A stretch of 64,000 bases of DNA from an uncultured cyanobacterium (GTDB lineage Bacteria > Cyanobacteriota > Cyanobacteriia > Cyanobacteriales > Nostocaceae), in the NCBI GenBank assembly GCA_903848645.1, contig CAINGU010000086.1, positions 38,999-102,998 on the forward strand. The letters run 5' to 3'. A program made the translations under genes and the position numbers. Under the pieces are notes generated by a model. It was given only the letters and a program-made list of their open reading frames with translations, was not told where the DNA came from and did not search any database. The first letter of the stretch is position 1; every line of letters starts with the position of its first letter. Shown here in pieces: positions 45,126 through 54,551 of this stretch.

Positions 45126-47384
45126 TTATCCTACTGAAAGGATGTGTGCGTGGAAGAATGCCCAAGTGGTAGCAATTCCTCCTAATAGGTAGTGAGCCAC
45201 ACCTACAGCCCGACCTTGAGTGATGCTCAGTGCGCGAGGCTGAATTGTTGGGGCTACTTTTAGTTTATTGTGCGCCCAAACAATGGACTCAATTAATTCT
45301 TGCCAGTAGCCACGACCACTGAACAGGAACATTAAGCTGAACGCCCAAACGAAGTGAGCGCCTAAGAACATGAGTCCGTAAGCGGACAATTCAGTTCCGT
45401 AAGAGTTGATTACTTGTGTAGCTTGCGCCCACAAGAAGTCACGTAACCAACCGTTGATGGTGATAGCACTTTCTGCAAAGTTGCCGCCAGTAATGTGATT
45501 TACTGTGCCATCTGCATCTACTGTTCCCCATACATCAGACTGCATCTTCCAGCTAAAGTGGAAAATTACAATTGATAAGGAGTTATACATCCAGAAGAGT
45601 CCGAGGAAGATGTGATCCCAACCGGAAACTTGGCAAGTACCGCCACGACCTGGACCATCGCAAGGGAATCGGAAGCCTAAGTTAGCCTTGTCTGGAATCA
45701 GACGAGAACTACGGGCATACAATACACCTTTGAGCAAGATGAGAACAGTAACGTGAATGGTGAATGCGTGGATGTGGTGAACCATGAAGTCTGCTGTACC
45801 CAAAACAATGGGCATCATTGCGACCTTACCGCCTACAGCTACCAATCCGCCACCAAAAGCATGACTAACTACTTGCAGAGCGTTAGGTGCTGTGTTGCCG
45901 GGAGCTAATGTGTGCAGGTTTTGCACCCATTGAGCAAATACTGGTTGCAATTGAATTGCACTGTCGGAGAACATATCTTGGGGACGACCCAAGGCACGCA
46001 TGGTGTCATTGTGAATGTACAAACCAAAGCTGTGGAAGCCTAAGAAAATACAAACCCAGTTGAGGTGAGAAATGATAGCGTCACGGTGACGAATCACGCG
46101 ATCTAATACGTTGTTTTGGTTAACAACGGGATCGTAATCGCGCACCATGAAGATGGCTGCGTGAGCCGCACCACCAACAATCAAGAAACCACCGATCCAA
46201 ATATGGTGAGTGAAGATACACAATTGTGTTGCGTAATCAGTTGCCAAGTAAGGATAGGGAGGCATCGCGTACATATGATGCGCGATGATGATTGTCAAGG
46301 AACCCAAGAAAGCTAGGTTAGTAGCCAACTGAGCGTGCCAAGAAGTGGTGAGGTTTTCGTAAAGACCTTTGTGACCTTCGCCAGTGAAAGGACCTTTATG
46401 GGCTTCTAGAATATCTTTGATGCTGTGACCGATACCCCAGTTGGTACGGTACATATGACCAGCAATGATGAACAGTACAGCGATCGCTAGGTGGTGATGA
46501 GAAATATCAGTCATCCACAAGCCGCCTGTAACTGGGTTTAAACCACCCTTAAAGGTGAGGATATCAGCGTAAGCTCCCCAATTTAAGGTGAAGAAAGGTG
46601 TTAAACCACTAGCGAAACCAGGGTAAAGTTCTGCCATTTTTGCTGTATCAAACAGCAACTCATGGGGCAGAGGGATGTCCTTAGCTGCTACACCTGCATC
46701 TAACAGTTTGTTGATTGGTGCAGAAACGTGGATTAAGTGACCAGCCCATCCTAAAGAACCACAGCCTAGCAACACTGATAAGTGATGATTCAGCATTGAC
46801 TCCACATTCTGGAACCATTCCAGTTTAGGAGCGCGTTTGTGGTAGTGGAACCAGCCAGCAAATAAGAACAAGCCTGCTAATACCAAGCCGCCAATTGCAG
46901 TTACATATAGCTGGAAGGAGCTAGTGATACCCCAGCCACGCCATACTTGGAACAAGCCAGAGGTGATTTGAATGCCGCGGAAACCGCCGCCCATATCACC
47001 GTTTAAAATGTCTTGACCAACAATAGACCAAACAGTTTGGGCGCTGGGCTTAACTCCTAATGGATCAGCCAGCCAAGCTTCGTAGTTAGAGAACTTAGCG
47101 CCATGGAACAACATCCCGCTCAACCAGATTGCTACTACAGCCAAATGGCCGAAGTGAGCGGCGAATATCTTGCGGGAGATGTCTTCTAAATCACTTGTAT
47201 GTGTATCAAAATCATGGGCGAGGGCATGGAGGTTCCAAATCCAGGTTGTGGTTTTTGGGCCTCTGTTTAAGGATCTCTCGAAATGTCCTGGCTTTGCCCA
47301 TTTTTCAAATGAGGTAGGAACCGGGTCATTGTCAACGATCACTCTTGCTTTTTTTTCCTCTCGCTCCGGAGGACTAATCGTCAT
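45126..47384 (-). CDS. psaA: photosystem I P700 apoprotein A1
   Basis: A 752-residue partner of PsaB with the matching FX motif [18 protein letters not shown] (near 576-593). N-terminus: [20 protein letters not shown]. Helix and His pattern as expected ([35 protein letters not shown]). It leads the psaA-psaB operon, whose promoter must lie in the 531-bp region upstream. Confidence 0.99.
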   Translation of the reverse strand: MTISPPEREEKKARVIVDNDPVPTSFEKWAKPGHFERSLNRGPKTTTWIWNLHALAHDFDTHTSDLEDISRKIFAAHFGHLAVVAIWLSGMLFHGAKFSNYEAWLADPLGVKPSAQTVWSIVGQDILNGDMGGGFRGIQITSGLFQVWRGWGITSSFQLYVTAIGGLVLAGLFLFAGWFHYHKRAPKLEWFQNVESMLNHHLSVLLGCGSLGWAGHLIHVSAPINKLLDAGVAAKDIPLPHELLFDTAKMAELYPGFASGLTPFFTLNWGAYADILTFKGGLNPVTGGLWMTDISHHHLAIAVLFIIAGHMYRTNWGIGHSIKDILEAHKGPFTGEGHKGLYENLTTSWHAQLATNLAFLGSLTIIIAHHMYAMPPYPYLATDYATQLCIFTHHIWIGGFLIVGGAAHAAIFMVRDYDPVVNQNNVLDRVIRHRDAIISHLNWVCIFLGFHSFGLYIHNDTMRALGRPQDMFSDSAIQLQPVFAQWVQNLHTLAPGNTAPNALQVVSHAFGGGLVAVGGKVAMMPIVLGTADFMVHHIHAFTIHVTVLILLKGVLYARSSRLIPDKANLGFRFPCDGPGRGGTCQVSGWDHIFLGLFWMYNSLSIVIFHFSWKMQSDVWGTVDADGTVNHITGGNFAESAITINGWLRDFLWAQATQVINSYGTELSAYGLMFLGAHFVWAFSLMFLFSGRGYWQELIESIVWAHNKLKVAPTIQPRALSITQGRAVGVAHYLLGGIATTWAFFHAHILSVG

Positions 47385-47915
47385 TCGACCTCCTCTCTAT
47401 AAGGAATTGGGAATCATGAATACCACCTAGAATAACACAGTCGCAGTTTTCAGATTTCTCTGGACTAACGATGGGGTTGCCGTGTGGAAAAGAAAAGTTG
47501 TTTCTGTTGAATTATAGAGTGAGAACTTGCACATTGTTATAGACCTGTTAACAATAATTAAAAATAGCCCGATTTATCGTCGAATCTACCTTACCAATTC
47601 CGATACATTGTCCAAATGTCAATAGACTCTTCATTTAATTTACAAAGAACAACAATTTGGAAAACTTATGATTGATACGGAAATTGGCTTAAACCCTTAC
47701 TGTTTAGCTACTTTTACCCAAATTAGGCGGTCTATAAGCAAATTCTTCCCTGGTAATTAAGTCAAAAAAATCACTTATTTGGCATTCTAATCAGACAAAA
47801 GTAGGTAGATTTATAACTTTGGACATAGATTTATGCTCTTAATCCATAGTCCATGAGTCATAATTTGCGCCACAATGATTGCGTTAATTGTTAAAAACTA
47901 TTACGGAATAAAAAC
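47385..47915. other. 531-bp divergent region upstream of psaA
   Basis: AT-rich region between psaA (minus) and the lipoprotein gene at 47916 (plus). It should contain the psaA promoter and light-response elements, but I cannot mark them with confidence. No RNA gene or repeat is visible. Confidence 0.4.
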
Positions 47916-49202
47916 ATGAACACTGGGTGCAGAAAATTTTTTGAGTTACTTTTCTCAAACGGATTCCCAATTATTAAATGGGTTATCGCATTAGTGCTAG
48001 TTTTGAATTTAAGTAGTTGTGTTGAAGCAGCAAGCAGCCAGGAAGTATCCATTAATCCCTTCATGAAAGCGCCTCCAGCTTCAGAAATTTCTGGGACATT
48101 TTCAGAAACCGCACCACCAGATGTTATCCAAGCATTGCGTCCCAGCTTAGATGGTTATCAACCCCAAGTTAGTATTCTCAGTCCCCAGGTAGATGAAATT
48201 CTTCAAGACAATATAGTTAAAGTGAAGTTACAAGTTAAGGACTTGCCGATATTTAAAGACCCTCAATGGCAACTTGGCCCCCATTTGCACCTAATTTTAG
48301 ACAATCAACCTTATATAGCTGCTTACGATTTAAATCAGCCAGTGGTGTTGTCAGACTTATCCCCCGGTACGCATACTCTTCGCGTGTTTGCTTCTCGTCC
48401 GTGGCATGAAAGTTTCAAAAATGAAGGTGCTTATACTCAAACTACATTTCACGTTTTGACGAAAACCGAGGAAAATAACCCAGATTCTAAATTACCCCTA
48501 CTTACATATAGTCGTCCCAATGGTGGTTATGGTGCAGAACCAATTATGCTGGATTTCTACCTAACTAATGCACCATTGCACAGTCTCGCTGAAACTAATC
48601 CTGACGATACAATGAGTAATTGGCGGATTCGGAGTACAGTTAATGGTGAAAGCTTTATTCTTGATCGTTGGCAACCTATTTATCTCAAAGGGTTTAAACC
48701 TGGTAAAACTTGGGTAAAACTGGAATTCCTCGATAATCAAGGACAACCAGTGAAAAATGCCTTCAATACCAGTATTAGACTCATTAATTATCAACCCAAT
48801 GGTCAAGATACTTTATCCAAAATTGTCAGAGGGGAATTGACAGCAGATGAAGTCCGTGGCATTGTAGACCCAACTTATACAGCTAAGATTCCGGTTACTG
48901 AACCAACTCCAGAAACGAAATTAGAAAAACAACCAATTCCTGAAGTTAAAATTCCTGAAATTACACCAACTCCAGAAACGAAATTAGAAAAACAACCAAT
49001 TCCTGAAGTTAAAATTCCCGAAGTTACACCAACTCCAGCAACGAAAGTAGAAAAACAACCAATTCCCGAAGTTAAAATTCCCGAAGTTACACCAACTTCC
49101 GTTGTGTCTCCTCCAGCACCACAAGCAGAAGTAACAGAAACAGAGGAGTCAAATTTACCTAGCGAGACAATGGAAAATCCCAAATCCCAACTCGAAGAGT
49201 AA
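47916..49202 (+). CDS. putative lipoprotein with tandem C-terminal repeats
   Basis: A 428-residue exported protein I cannot assign to a characterised family. The N-terminal hydrophobic stretch ends in VLNLSSCVEA, a lipobox-like site with Cys near 35. Residues about 60-310 form one or two beta-rich domains (YQPQVSILSPQVDEILQDN, GPHLHLILDNQPYIAAYDL, GTHTLRVFASRPWHESFKN). From about 325, near-identical repeats of about 22 residues (PETKLEKQPIPEVKIPEVTP type) occur three times, with about 66-bp DNA units around 48900-49095. The repeat region is Pro/Glu/Lys-rich and probably a flexible spacer in the cell envelope. Confidence 0.8.
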   Translation: MNTGCRKFFELLFSNGFPIIKWVIALVLVLNLSSCVEAASSQEVSINPFMKAPPASEISGTFSETAPPDVIQALRPSLDGYQPQVSILSPQVDEILQDNIVKVKLQVKDLPIFKDPQWQLGPHLHLILDNQPYIAAYDLNQPVVLSDLSPGTHTLRVFASRPWHESFKNEGAYTQTTFHVLTKTEENNPDSKLPLLTYSRPNGGYGAEPIMLDFYLTNAPLHSLAETNPDDTMSNWRIRSTVNGESFILDRWQPIYLKGFKPGKTWVKLEFLDNQGQPVKNAFNTSIRLINYQPNGQDTLSKIVRGELTADEVRGIVDPTYTAKIPVTEPTPETKLEKQPIPEVKIPEITPTPETKLEKQPIPEVKIPEVTPTPATKVEKQPIPEVKIPEVTPTSVVSPPAPQAEVTETEESNLPSETMENPKSQLEE

Positions 49203-50117
49203 TTAACCAAAAATACTCAGTTGCAAATTTTGAGATAAAGTTTCCATTAGTGCCAAACCAGCTACAGGATTCCCTACAATATCTAAAGCCGGACTGTAGC
49301 TGGCTATTGCTCCATGATTTGGTACTATTGTGACAAGTCCACCACCAATACCTGATTTCATGGGTAAACCAATTTTCACAGCATATTCAGCGGAAGCTTC
49401 ATATAAACCGCAAGTTAACATCACCGCATTCACAATTTGACGGTGTTGATTTTTGATAATCTCGCCTTTACAAGCTAATACTTTTCCCAGTTTAGCTAAA
49501 TCTTCTACTTGCCCAGACAGACAACATATTTGCTCATAAACATCAAGAGATAATTCAATATTATTTAACTTTCCGGTTTCGTAGAGATAGTTAGTAATAT
49601 CTATATTTATTTGGGAGCGACTAGCACGGACTGAAGCTAGAATATTTGCATCTATATATAATTGAGTATCTGCTAATTTATTTAACCATTTACAAAACCA
49701 TTGTGTACATTCATCTGCATCCTTCCCTGGTAAATTATCAGCGAGAGTAATAGCACCACTATTAATCATAGAGTTACGAGGATGCCCATTATCTGCTATC
49801 AATTGTGTTAAAGAATTAAAAGGCGCATCCGAGGGTTTAACCCCAACCCATTGTAAAACCTGTTTTACTCCGTAATATTCGAGCAGGTATAGTAGAGAAA
49901 ATGGCTTAATTACACTCATGAAGGGAAATACACAAGTTGTATCTCCTAAACTGTAATTTTCTCCTGATTCACAACTTATGTGAACAGCAAACAAGCTAGG
50001 ATTAACTATAGCTAATTGAGGAATACGTTCAATAACTTTCCCTTGTGCTGCTTGGGTTTTTGCTGCTTCTACCCAAATAGATAAATCATTTATATTGATG
50101 CTTTTTATTCCTATCAA
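49203..50117 (-). CDS. glsA: glutaminase
   Basis: A 304-residue glutaminase of the serine beta-lactamase-like fold, which hydrolyses glutamine to glutamate and ammonia. The catalytic Ser-x-x-Lys is FPFMSVIKPFSLLY (near 67), substrate-binding residues lie in NSMINSGAITLADNLPG near 117, and GIGGGLVTIVPNHGAIASYS near 253 is conserved. It is convergent with the lipoprotein gene, with one base between the two, and divergent from the thioredoxin-NHL gene by 35 bp. Confidence 0.93.
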   Translation of the reverse strand: MIGIKSININDLSIWVEAAKTQAAQGKVIERIPQLAIVNPSLFAVHISCESGENYSLGDTTCVFPFMSVIKPFSLLYLLEYYGVKQVLQWVGVKPSDAPFNSLTQLIADNGHPRNSMINSGAITLADNLPGKDADECTQWFCKWLNKLADTQLYIDANILASVRASRSQINIDITNYLYETGKLNNIELSLDVYEQICCLSGQVEDLAKLGKVLACKGEIIKNQHRQIVNAVMLTCGLYEASAEYAVKIGLPMKSGIGGGLVTIVPNHGAIASYSPALDIVGNPVAGLALMETLSQNLQLSIFG

Positions 50118-50152
50118 AAGCTTTATCCTTAGATCAAAATAAGAAATTTAAA

Positions 50153-51643
50153 ATGCCAATAATTCCCCGTGTTAGAACGCCAGAAATCCCACAAAATTAC
50201 CAATGGCTAAATACAGATAAATCCTTATCTTTAAAAAATCTTAAAGGTAGAATTATCATTTTAGACTTTTGGACATATTGCTGCATTAACTGTATTCACA
50301 TTTTACCAGATTTGAAATATTTAGAACATAAATATCAGGATAGTTTGACAATTATAGGTATTCACTCTGGAAAATTTGATAATGAAAAGGAAATTGCCAA
50401 TATTCGTCAAGCTATCTTGCGTCATGATATCGAACACCCGATTGTCGTTGATAGGGATTTTCGGATTTGGGAAAGTTATACAGTTAAAGCGTGGCCAACA
50501 TTAATTATTATTGATCCACAAGGATATGTAATTGGTCAATTTTCTGGAGAAGGGAATCTACAAGTTGTTGAAAATATCATTATTGAGTTAATTAGTAAGA
50601 ATCAAGATAAAATCAATTTTCAACAACTGCAATTTACATTAGACAAACAGCAAAAACCATTAATTACACCTTTAGCTTTTCCTAGTAAAATTTTAGCAAC
50701 ACCAGCGGGTTTATTTATTGCTGATTCTGGACATCATCGCATAGTAATGAGTAATTTTGACTGCGAAGTTATTCATGTTATTGGTACAGGAAAATCAGGT
50801 TTAAAAGATGGTAATTTTGGTGAAGCACAATTTTCTGCACCCCAAGGAATGAGTTATGATTCAGAAAATCAAATTCTTTATGTTGCTGATACAGAAAATC
50901 ATGTTTTACGACGAGTTGATTTACAAAAACAATTAGTAGAAACAATTGCGGGAACAGGAAAACAAAGCTATATTATTTATCCTCATGGTGGTGCTGGATT
51001 AGAAACAGCATTAAATTCACCTTGGGATTTAGTCAAAGTTGATAATTTCCTATTTATCACAATGGCAGGTTGTCATCAAATTTGGCAAATGAATTTAGCA
51101 ACAGGTAATATCACAACTTATGCGGGAACTGGTGCAGAAGGTTGTGTAGATGGTAATTTTCAAGAATGTGCATTTGCCCAACCTAGCGGAATTACTACAA
51201 ATGGTAAAGAGTTATTTATTTCTGATAGCGAAATTAGTTCAATTCGGGCTGTAGAAATAGCCAAAAATGGGCAAGTAAGAACAGTTTGTGGTAGTGGTTC
51301 TTTATTTGGTTTTGGTGATAAAGATGGTATAGGTGATGATGTGCGTTTACAGCATTGCTTAGGTATAGAATATGGTGATAGTTATCTTTGGGTTGCAGAT
51401 ACATATAATCATAAAATTAAATTAGTAAATCTTAGTAATGATGAATGTAAAACTATTTTATTAAATGGTGAAAATTGTGTTTTGTCTGAACCTTCTGGGT
51501 TAAGTTATTTGGGTTCATATCTATATATTTGTGATACGAATAATCATGTAATTCGGCGTGTTAATTTGGAAAGTTTGGAAATGATAACTTTGCAATTTTC
51601 TGGTTTGTGTGCGTCTAGGGTGTGTTTTCCTGAAAATGATTAA
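50153..51643 (+). CDS. thioredoxin-like protein fused to NHL repeats
   Basis: A 496-residue protein resembling NHLRC2. The N-terminal thioredoxin-like domain (about 15-140) carries LDFWTYCCINCIHILPDL; the CxxxC-like Cys (CCINC) replaces the classical CxxC. NHL beta-propeller repeats follow from about 180 to the end: GLFIADSGHHRIVMSNFD, ILYVADTENHVLRRVD, ELFISDSEISSIRAVE, YLWVADTYNHKIKLVN, YLYICDTNNHVIRRVN. The architecture is conserved from bacteria to animals but the reaction is not established. Confidence 0.9.
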   Translation: MPIIPRVRTPEIPQNYQWLNTDKSLSLKNLKGRIIILDFWTYCCINCIHILPDLKYLEHKYQDSLTIIGIHSGKFDNEKEIANIRQAILRHDIEHPIVVDRDFRIWESYTVKAWPTLIIIDPQGYVIGQFSGEGNLQVVENIIIELISKNQDKINFQQLQFTLDKQQKPLITPLAFPSKILATPAGLFIADSGHHRIVMSNFDCEVIHVIGTGKSGLKDGNFGEAQFSAPQGMSYDSENQILYVADTENHVLRRVDLQKQLVETIAGTGKQSYIIYPHGGAGLETALNSPWDLVKVDNFLFITMAGCHQIWQMNLATGNITTYAGTGAEGCVDGNFQECAFAQPSGITTNGKELFISDSEISSIRAVEIAKNGQVRTVCGSGSLFGFGDKDGIGDDVRLQHCLGIEYGDSYLWVADTYNHKIKLVNLSNDECKTILLNGENCVLSEPSGLSYLGSYLYICDTNNHVIRRVNLESLEMITLQFSGLCASRVCFPEND

Positions 51644-51718
51644 TTTACGTAATTTTACGGTTTGAGAAATACACTGAGATGGTATATTTATTATTTGTCT
51701 TAATTGAGGAAGATAGAT

Positions 51719-52147
51719 ATGAGTGATAAATTTATTTCGCTAGAGTGTGATGATGATGTCATTCTTTTTGAGAAAGATTCTTTTAAAGTAAATAGATTAA
51801 GAGAGTTGGTTTATTCAGAACTTATGAAAAAGTTAAATCAATCTTTGTACAGTGAAAAACATCAAGGTCGAGGATATAACGTTAATCAATTATTCGGAGA
51901 GGAATTACTTATTGTACAAGAGCATATTAAATTGAATGAAATTGAATTTAAACTTAAATCTTTCAAGGATTGTCAGATTCTCCAAATTGGTGCTAAAGGT
52001 TGGAAGAAAGGAAAACTTAAAATCTTGATAAGCATATCACCTATTAACGAAAAATTAAATAAAATACATTTAGAATTTTGTCCTGAAGAACCTGAAACCC
52101 CAGAATCACCGTTAGATGATCTAAGACAAAGCTTAAACAATACGTAG
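51719..52147 (+). CDS. KGK-domain protein
   Basis: A 142-residue protein starting at ATG 51719 with GAGGAAG eight bases upstream. The GWKKGKLKILISI segment near 100 is the motif after which the cyanobacterial KGK domain is named; the upstream part (NQLFGEELLIVQEHIKLNE) also fits. The C-terminus is Pro/Glu-rich (PEEPETPESPLDDLRQ). Function unknown; family members often occur in small multi-copy sets in filamentous cyanobacteria. Confidence 0.8.
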   Translation: MSDKFISLECDDDVILFEKDSFKVNRLRELVYSELMKKLNQSLYSEKHQGRGYNVNQLFGEELLIVQEHIKLNEIEFKLKSFKDCQILQIGAKGWKKGKLKILISISPINEKLNKIHLEFCPEEPETPESPLDDLRQSLNNT

Positions 52148-52164
52148 GGTGGGCATTGCCCACC
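52148..52164. repeat. REP palindrome type 2, copy 1
   Basis: GGTGGGCATTGCCCACC, preceded by GTAG and followed by AAATAA. It begins immediately behind the KGK-domain gene stop codon. Confidence 0.85.
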
Positions 52165-52282
52165 AAATAAATAGAAAAATGAGCAATAATATGTAGGATA
52201 TACAATACCCACCATCAATTATCTTTATCAAAAAAATGAATCAAATGGTGAATATGAATATTCGATGTAATAATATATGATT

Positions 52283-52299
52283 GGTGGGCATTGCCCACC
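52283..52299. repeat. REP palindrome type 2, copy 2
   Basis: GGTGGGCATTGCCCACC followed by AAATAA, same orientation as copy 1 and 44 bp upstream of the transposase gene. Confidence 0.85.
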
Positions 52300-52342
52300 A
52301 AATAAATCATCTAATTTTTAATTAGAAATTTAAAATTATCCT

Positions 52343-52918
52343 ATGTCAAATTACAGACGCATTTATATTCCTGGAGGAACTGTATTTTTAACTTTGGTGA
52401 CATATGAGCGTTATCCTATTTTCTCAAAATCAGAAAATGTGTCTTTATTACGTCATGCTGTTGCAAATATCCGTTTAGAAATGCCTTTTGAAATTATAGG
52501 TGCTGTTGTTTTACCAGATCATGTTCATTTTATCTGGAATTTACTAAATAATGATGCAGATTACTCTAAGAGAATCGGCAAAATAAAGGTTTTATTTACT
52601 AAGTCTTTGGGTAAAAATTTGGATTTACCTGAAAATTTATCAAAATCTCGTCATAAACATCGAGAAAGTAATATTTGGCAGCGTCGTTTTTGGGATCATC
52701 ATATTCGTGATGAACTTGATTTACAAAGACATTTAGATTATATTCATTTTAATGCTGTTAAACATGGTTTAGTTTCTTGTCCTCATTTTTGGCAATATTC
52801 AAGTTTTGATAAATGGGTACGTCAGGATGTTTATGCTTATGATTGGGGTTGTAGTTGCGATGGTAAAGAGGTAAAAGTTCCTGATTTTAAAGATATTGAA
52901 GAAATGGTTGGAGAGTAG
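52343..52918 (+). CDS. REP-associated tyrosine transposase (RAYT), type 2
   Basis: A 191-residue Y1-type HUH protein. HUH motif: VVLPDHVHFIWNL near 55; catalytic Tyr in LDYIHFNAVKHGLVSC near 132; FWDHHIRDELDLQRHL is typical. It differs strongly from the RAYT at 42053 and its flanks carry another palindrome (GGTGGGCATTGCCCACC at 52148, 52283 and, inverted, 52959). It is intact and probably recognises this second REP type. Confidence 0.92.
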   Translation: MSNYRRIYIPGGTVFLTLVTYERYPIFSKSENVSLLRHAVANIRLEMPFEIIGAVVLPDHVHFIWNLLNNDADYSKRIGKIKVLFTKSLGKNLDLPENLSKSRHKHRESNIWQRRFWDHHIRDELDLQRHLDYIHFNAVKHGLVSCPHFWQYSSFDKWVRQDVYAYDWGCSCDGKEVKVPDFKDIEEMVGE

Positions 52919-52958
52919 TAGATTTAAATGTACAACAATTGCATACTATTAATATATT

Positions 52959-52975
52959 GGTGGGCAATGCCCACC
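52959..52975. repeat. REP palindrome type 2, copy 3 (inverted)
   Basis: GGTGGGCAATGCCCACC followed by CTACG, the reverse complement arrangement of copy 1. It ends nine bases before the AtzG-like start codon, so it lies in that gene's leader. Confidence 0.85.
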
Positions 52976-52983
52976 CTACGAAG

Positions 52984-53172
52984 ATGGAAAATAATAATTT
53001 TAATGTTCAAGAATACGTTAACCAAATGTCGTTATTATTGGACTTACCAATAAATGATGAATATAAAGATGGCGTAATTGCTAACTTTGAAATAATTAAA
53101 GACATAGCCGAAATTGTCAATAACTTCCCTTTACCAGAATCAATAGAAATTGCACCGACTTTTGAACCATGA
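52984..53172 (+). CDS. AtzG-like (DUF4089) small subunit
   Basis: A 62-residue protein from ATG 52984 (MENNNFNVQEYVNQMSLLLD). It has the DUF4089/AtzG pattern: VNQMSLLLDLPINDEYKDGV and ANFEIIKDIAEIVNNFPLP. AtzG is the GatC-like partner that stabilises the AtzE amidohydrolase. Its stop overlaps the AtzE-like ATG by four bases (ATGA), supporting a complex made in equal amounts. Confidence 0.85.
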   Translation: MENNNFNVQEYVNQMSLLLDLPINDEYKDGVIANFEIIKDIAEIVNNFPLPESIEIAPTFEP

Positions 53173-54533
53173 AAGATGCTGTATCTATAGCCGAAAATGT
53201 GTTATCAGGTAAAGTTAGCGCAGTGGATATTACCCAAGCTGCATTAACTAAAATTGCTGCTAAGAATGATGAATTAAATTGCTTTACAACAATTACGGCA
53301 GAAACAGCTTTACAAAATGCAGAAAATATTGACAAAGAAATTGCAGAAGGTAACAATCCCGGTGTTTTAGCTGGTGTACCTTTTGCGGTAAAAAACCTTT
53401 TTGATATTGCTGGTTTAACAACATTAGCAGGGGCAAAAATCAACGCTAAAAATCCTCCCGCTACCCAAGACGCAACTGCAATTAAGAGATTAAAAAAAGC
53501 TGGTGCAGTGTTAGTTGGGGCGTTAAATATGGATGAATATGCTTATGGATTTGTCACAGAAAATGCCCATTATGGTGCAACTTATAACCCCCATGATTTA
53601 AACCGTGTTGCGGGAGGTTCTTCCGGTGGTTCTGCGGCTGCGGTTGCTGGGGAGTTAGTTCCTTTTAGTTTGGGTTCAGATACTAATGGTTCTATTCGTG
53701 TTCCTGCGGCTTTATGTGGTGTGTTTGGGTTTAAACCTACTTATGGCAGATTATCCCGTGCAGGTGTGAAATTATTTTCTAGCAGTTTAGATCATATCGG
53801 TCATTTTGCCAATTCAGTCCGAGATATTGCCACAATTTTTGATGTTTTGCAAGGTGAAGATGAAAAAGATCCCATTTGCACAAAACGTCCCATTGAACAA
53901 TGTTTACCACAATTAAATCATGATATATCTAATCTGAGAATTGCCATTGCAGATGATTATTTTACCCAAAATGCCGAAACAGAGGCTTTGCAAGCCGTTC
54001 AAAAAGTTGCTAATGCTTTAAATGTGACTGAATATGTAACTATTCCAGAAGCAAAAATTGCCAGGGCTGCGGCTTTTATAATTACCGCTTCTGAAGGAGC
54101 GAATTTACATTTACATCAATTAAAAAGCCGTTCTCAAGATTTTGATTTTGCGACGCGAGATAGATTTTTGGCAGGTGCATTCATTCCTAATCATTGGTAT
54201 CTACAAGCGCAGCGGTTTAGAAGCTGGTATCGAAATCAAGTTAGAGAAGTATTTGAAAATGTAGATATAATTATTGCCCCGACAACACCAATTACAGCCC
54301 CATTAATTGGTCAACAAACTATGATATTAAATGGTGAAGAAATTCTCATTCGTCCTCATTTGGGTTTATTCACTCAACCATTATCTTTTATTGGTTTACC
54401 TGTTTTATCAGTTCCCATAAATCAAGAAAATTCTTTACCATTAGGAGTACAATTGATTGCAGCACCCTATAATGAAGCTTTAATTTTACGGGTTGTAGCA
54501 ATTTTAGAAAAACAGGATATAATTTCTATATAA
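53169..54533 (+). CDS. AtzE-family amidohydrolase (amidase signature)
   Basis: A 454-residue amidase-signature enzyme. The Ser-cisSer-Lys triad is visible: Lys in GVPFAVKNLFDIAG (near 77) and the Ser pair in RVAGGSSGGSAAAVAGE (near 150-166), followed by GSDTNGSIRVPAALCGVFG. AtzE proteins hydrolyse 1-carboxybiuret in s-triazine or related nitrogen catabolism and need AtzG, the gene just upstream. In a cyanobacterium the substrate may be another urea- or guanidine-type compound; GatA is excluded by the AtzG neighbour and the lack of gatB. Confidence 0.88.
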   Translation: MKDAVSIAENVLSGKVSAVDITQAALTKIAAKNDELNCFTTITAETALQNAENIDKEIAEGNNPGVLAGVPFAVKNLFDIAGLTTLAGAKINAKNPPATQDATAIKRLKKAGAVLVGALNMDEYAYGFVTENAHYGATYNPHDLNRVAGGSSGGSAAAVAGELVPFSLGSDTNGSIRVPAALCGVFGFKPTYGRLSRAGVKLFSSSLDHIGHFANSVRDIATIFDVLQGEDEKDPICTKRPIEQCLPQLNHDISNLRIAIADDYFTQNAETEALQAVQKVANALNVTEYVTIPEAKIARAAAFIITASEGANLHLHQLKSRSQDFDFATRDRFLAGAFIPNHWYLQAQRFRSWYRNQVREVFENVDIIIAPTTPITAPLIGQQTMILNGEEILIRPHLGLFTQPLSFIGLPVLSVPINQENSLPLGVQLIAAPYNEALILRVVAILEKQDIISI

Positions 54534-54551
54534 ATTCTAAATATGTAAATT

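Noticed and set aside
42782..47384. Several plus-strand open frames antisense to psaA and psaB
   Set aside because: They overlap strongly conserved photosystem genes and have no family features; they are codon-bias shadows.
48875..49210. Minus-strand frame with SGILTSGIGCFS repeats
   Set aside because: It is the reverse reading of the tandem repeats in the lipoprotein gene.
53169..54533. Glutamyl-tRNA amidotransferase subunit A (gatA)
   Set aside because: The overlapping partner is AtzG/DUF4089-like rather than canonical GatC, and gatB is absent nearby; an AtzE assignment fits better.
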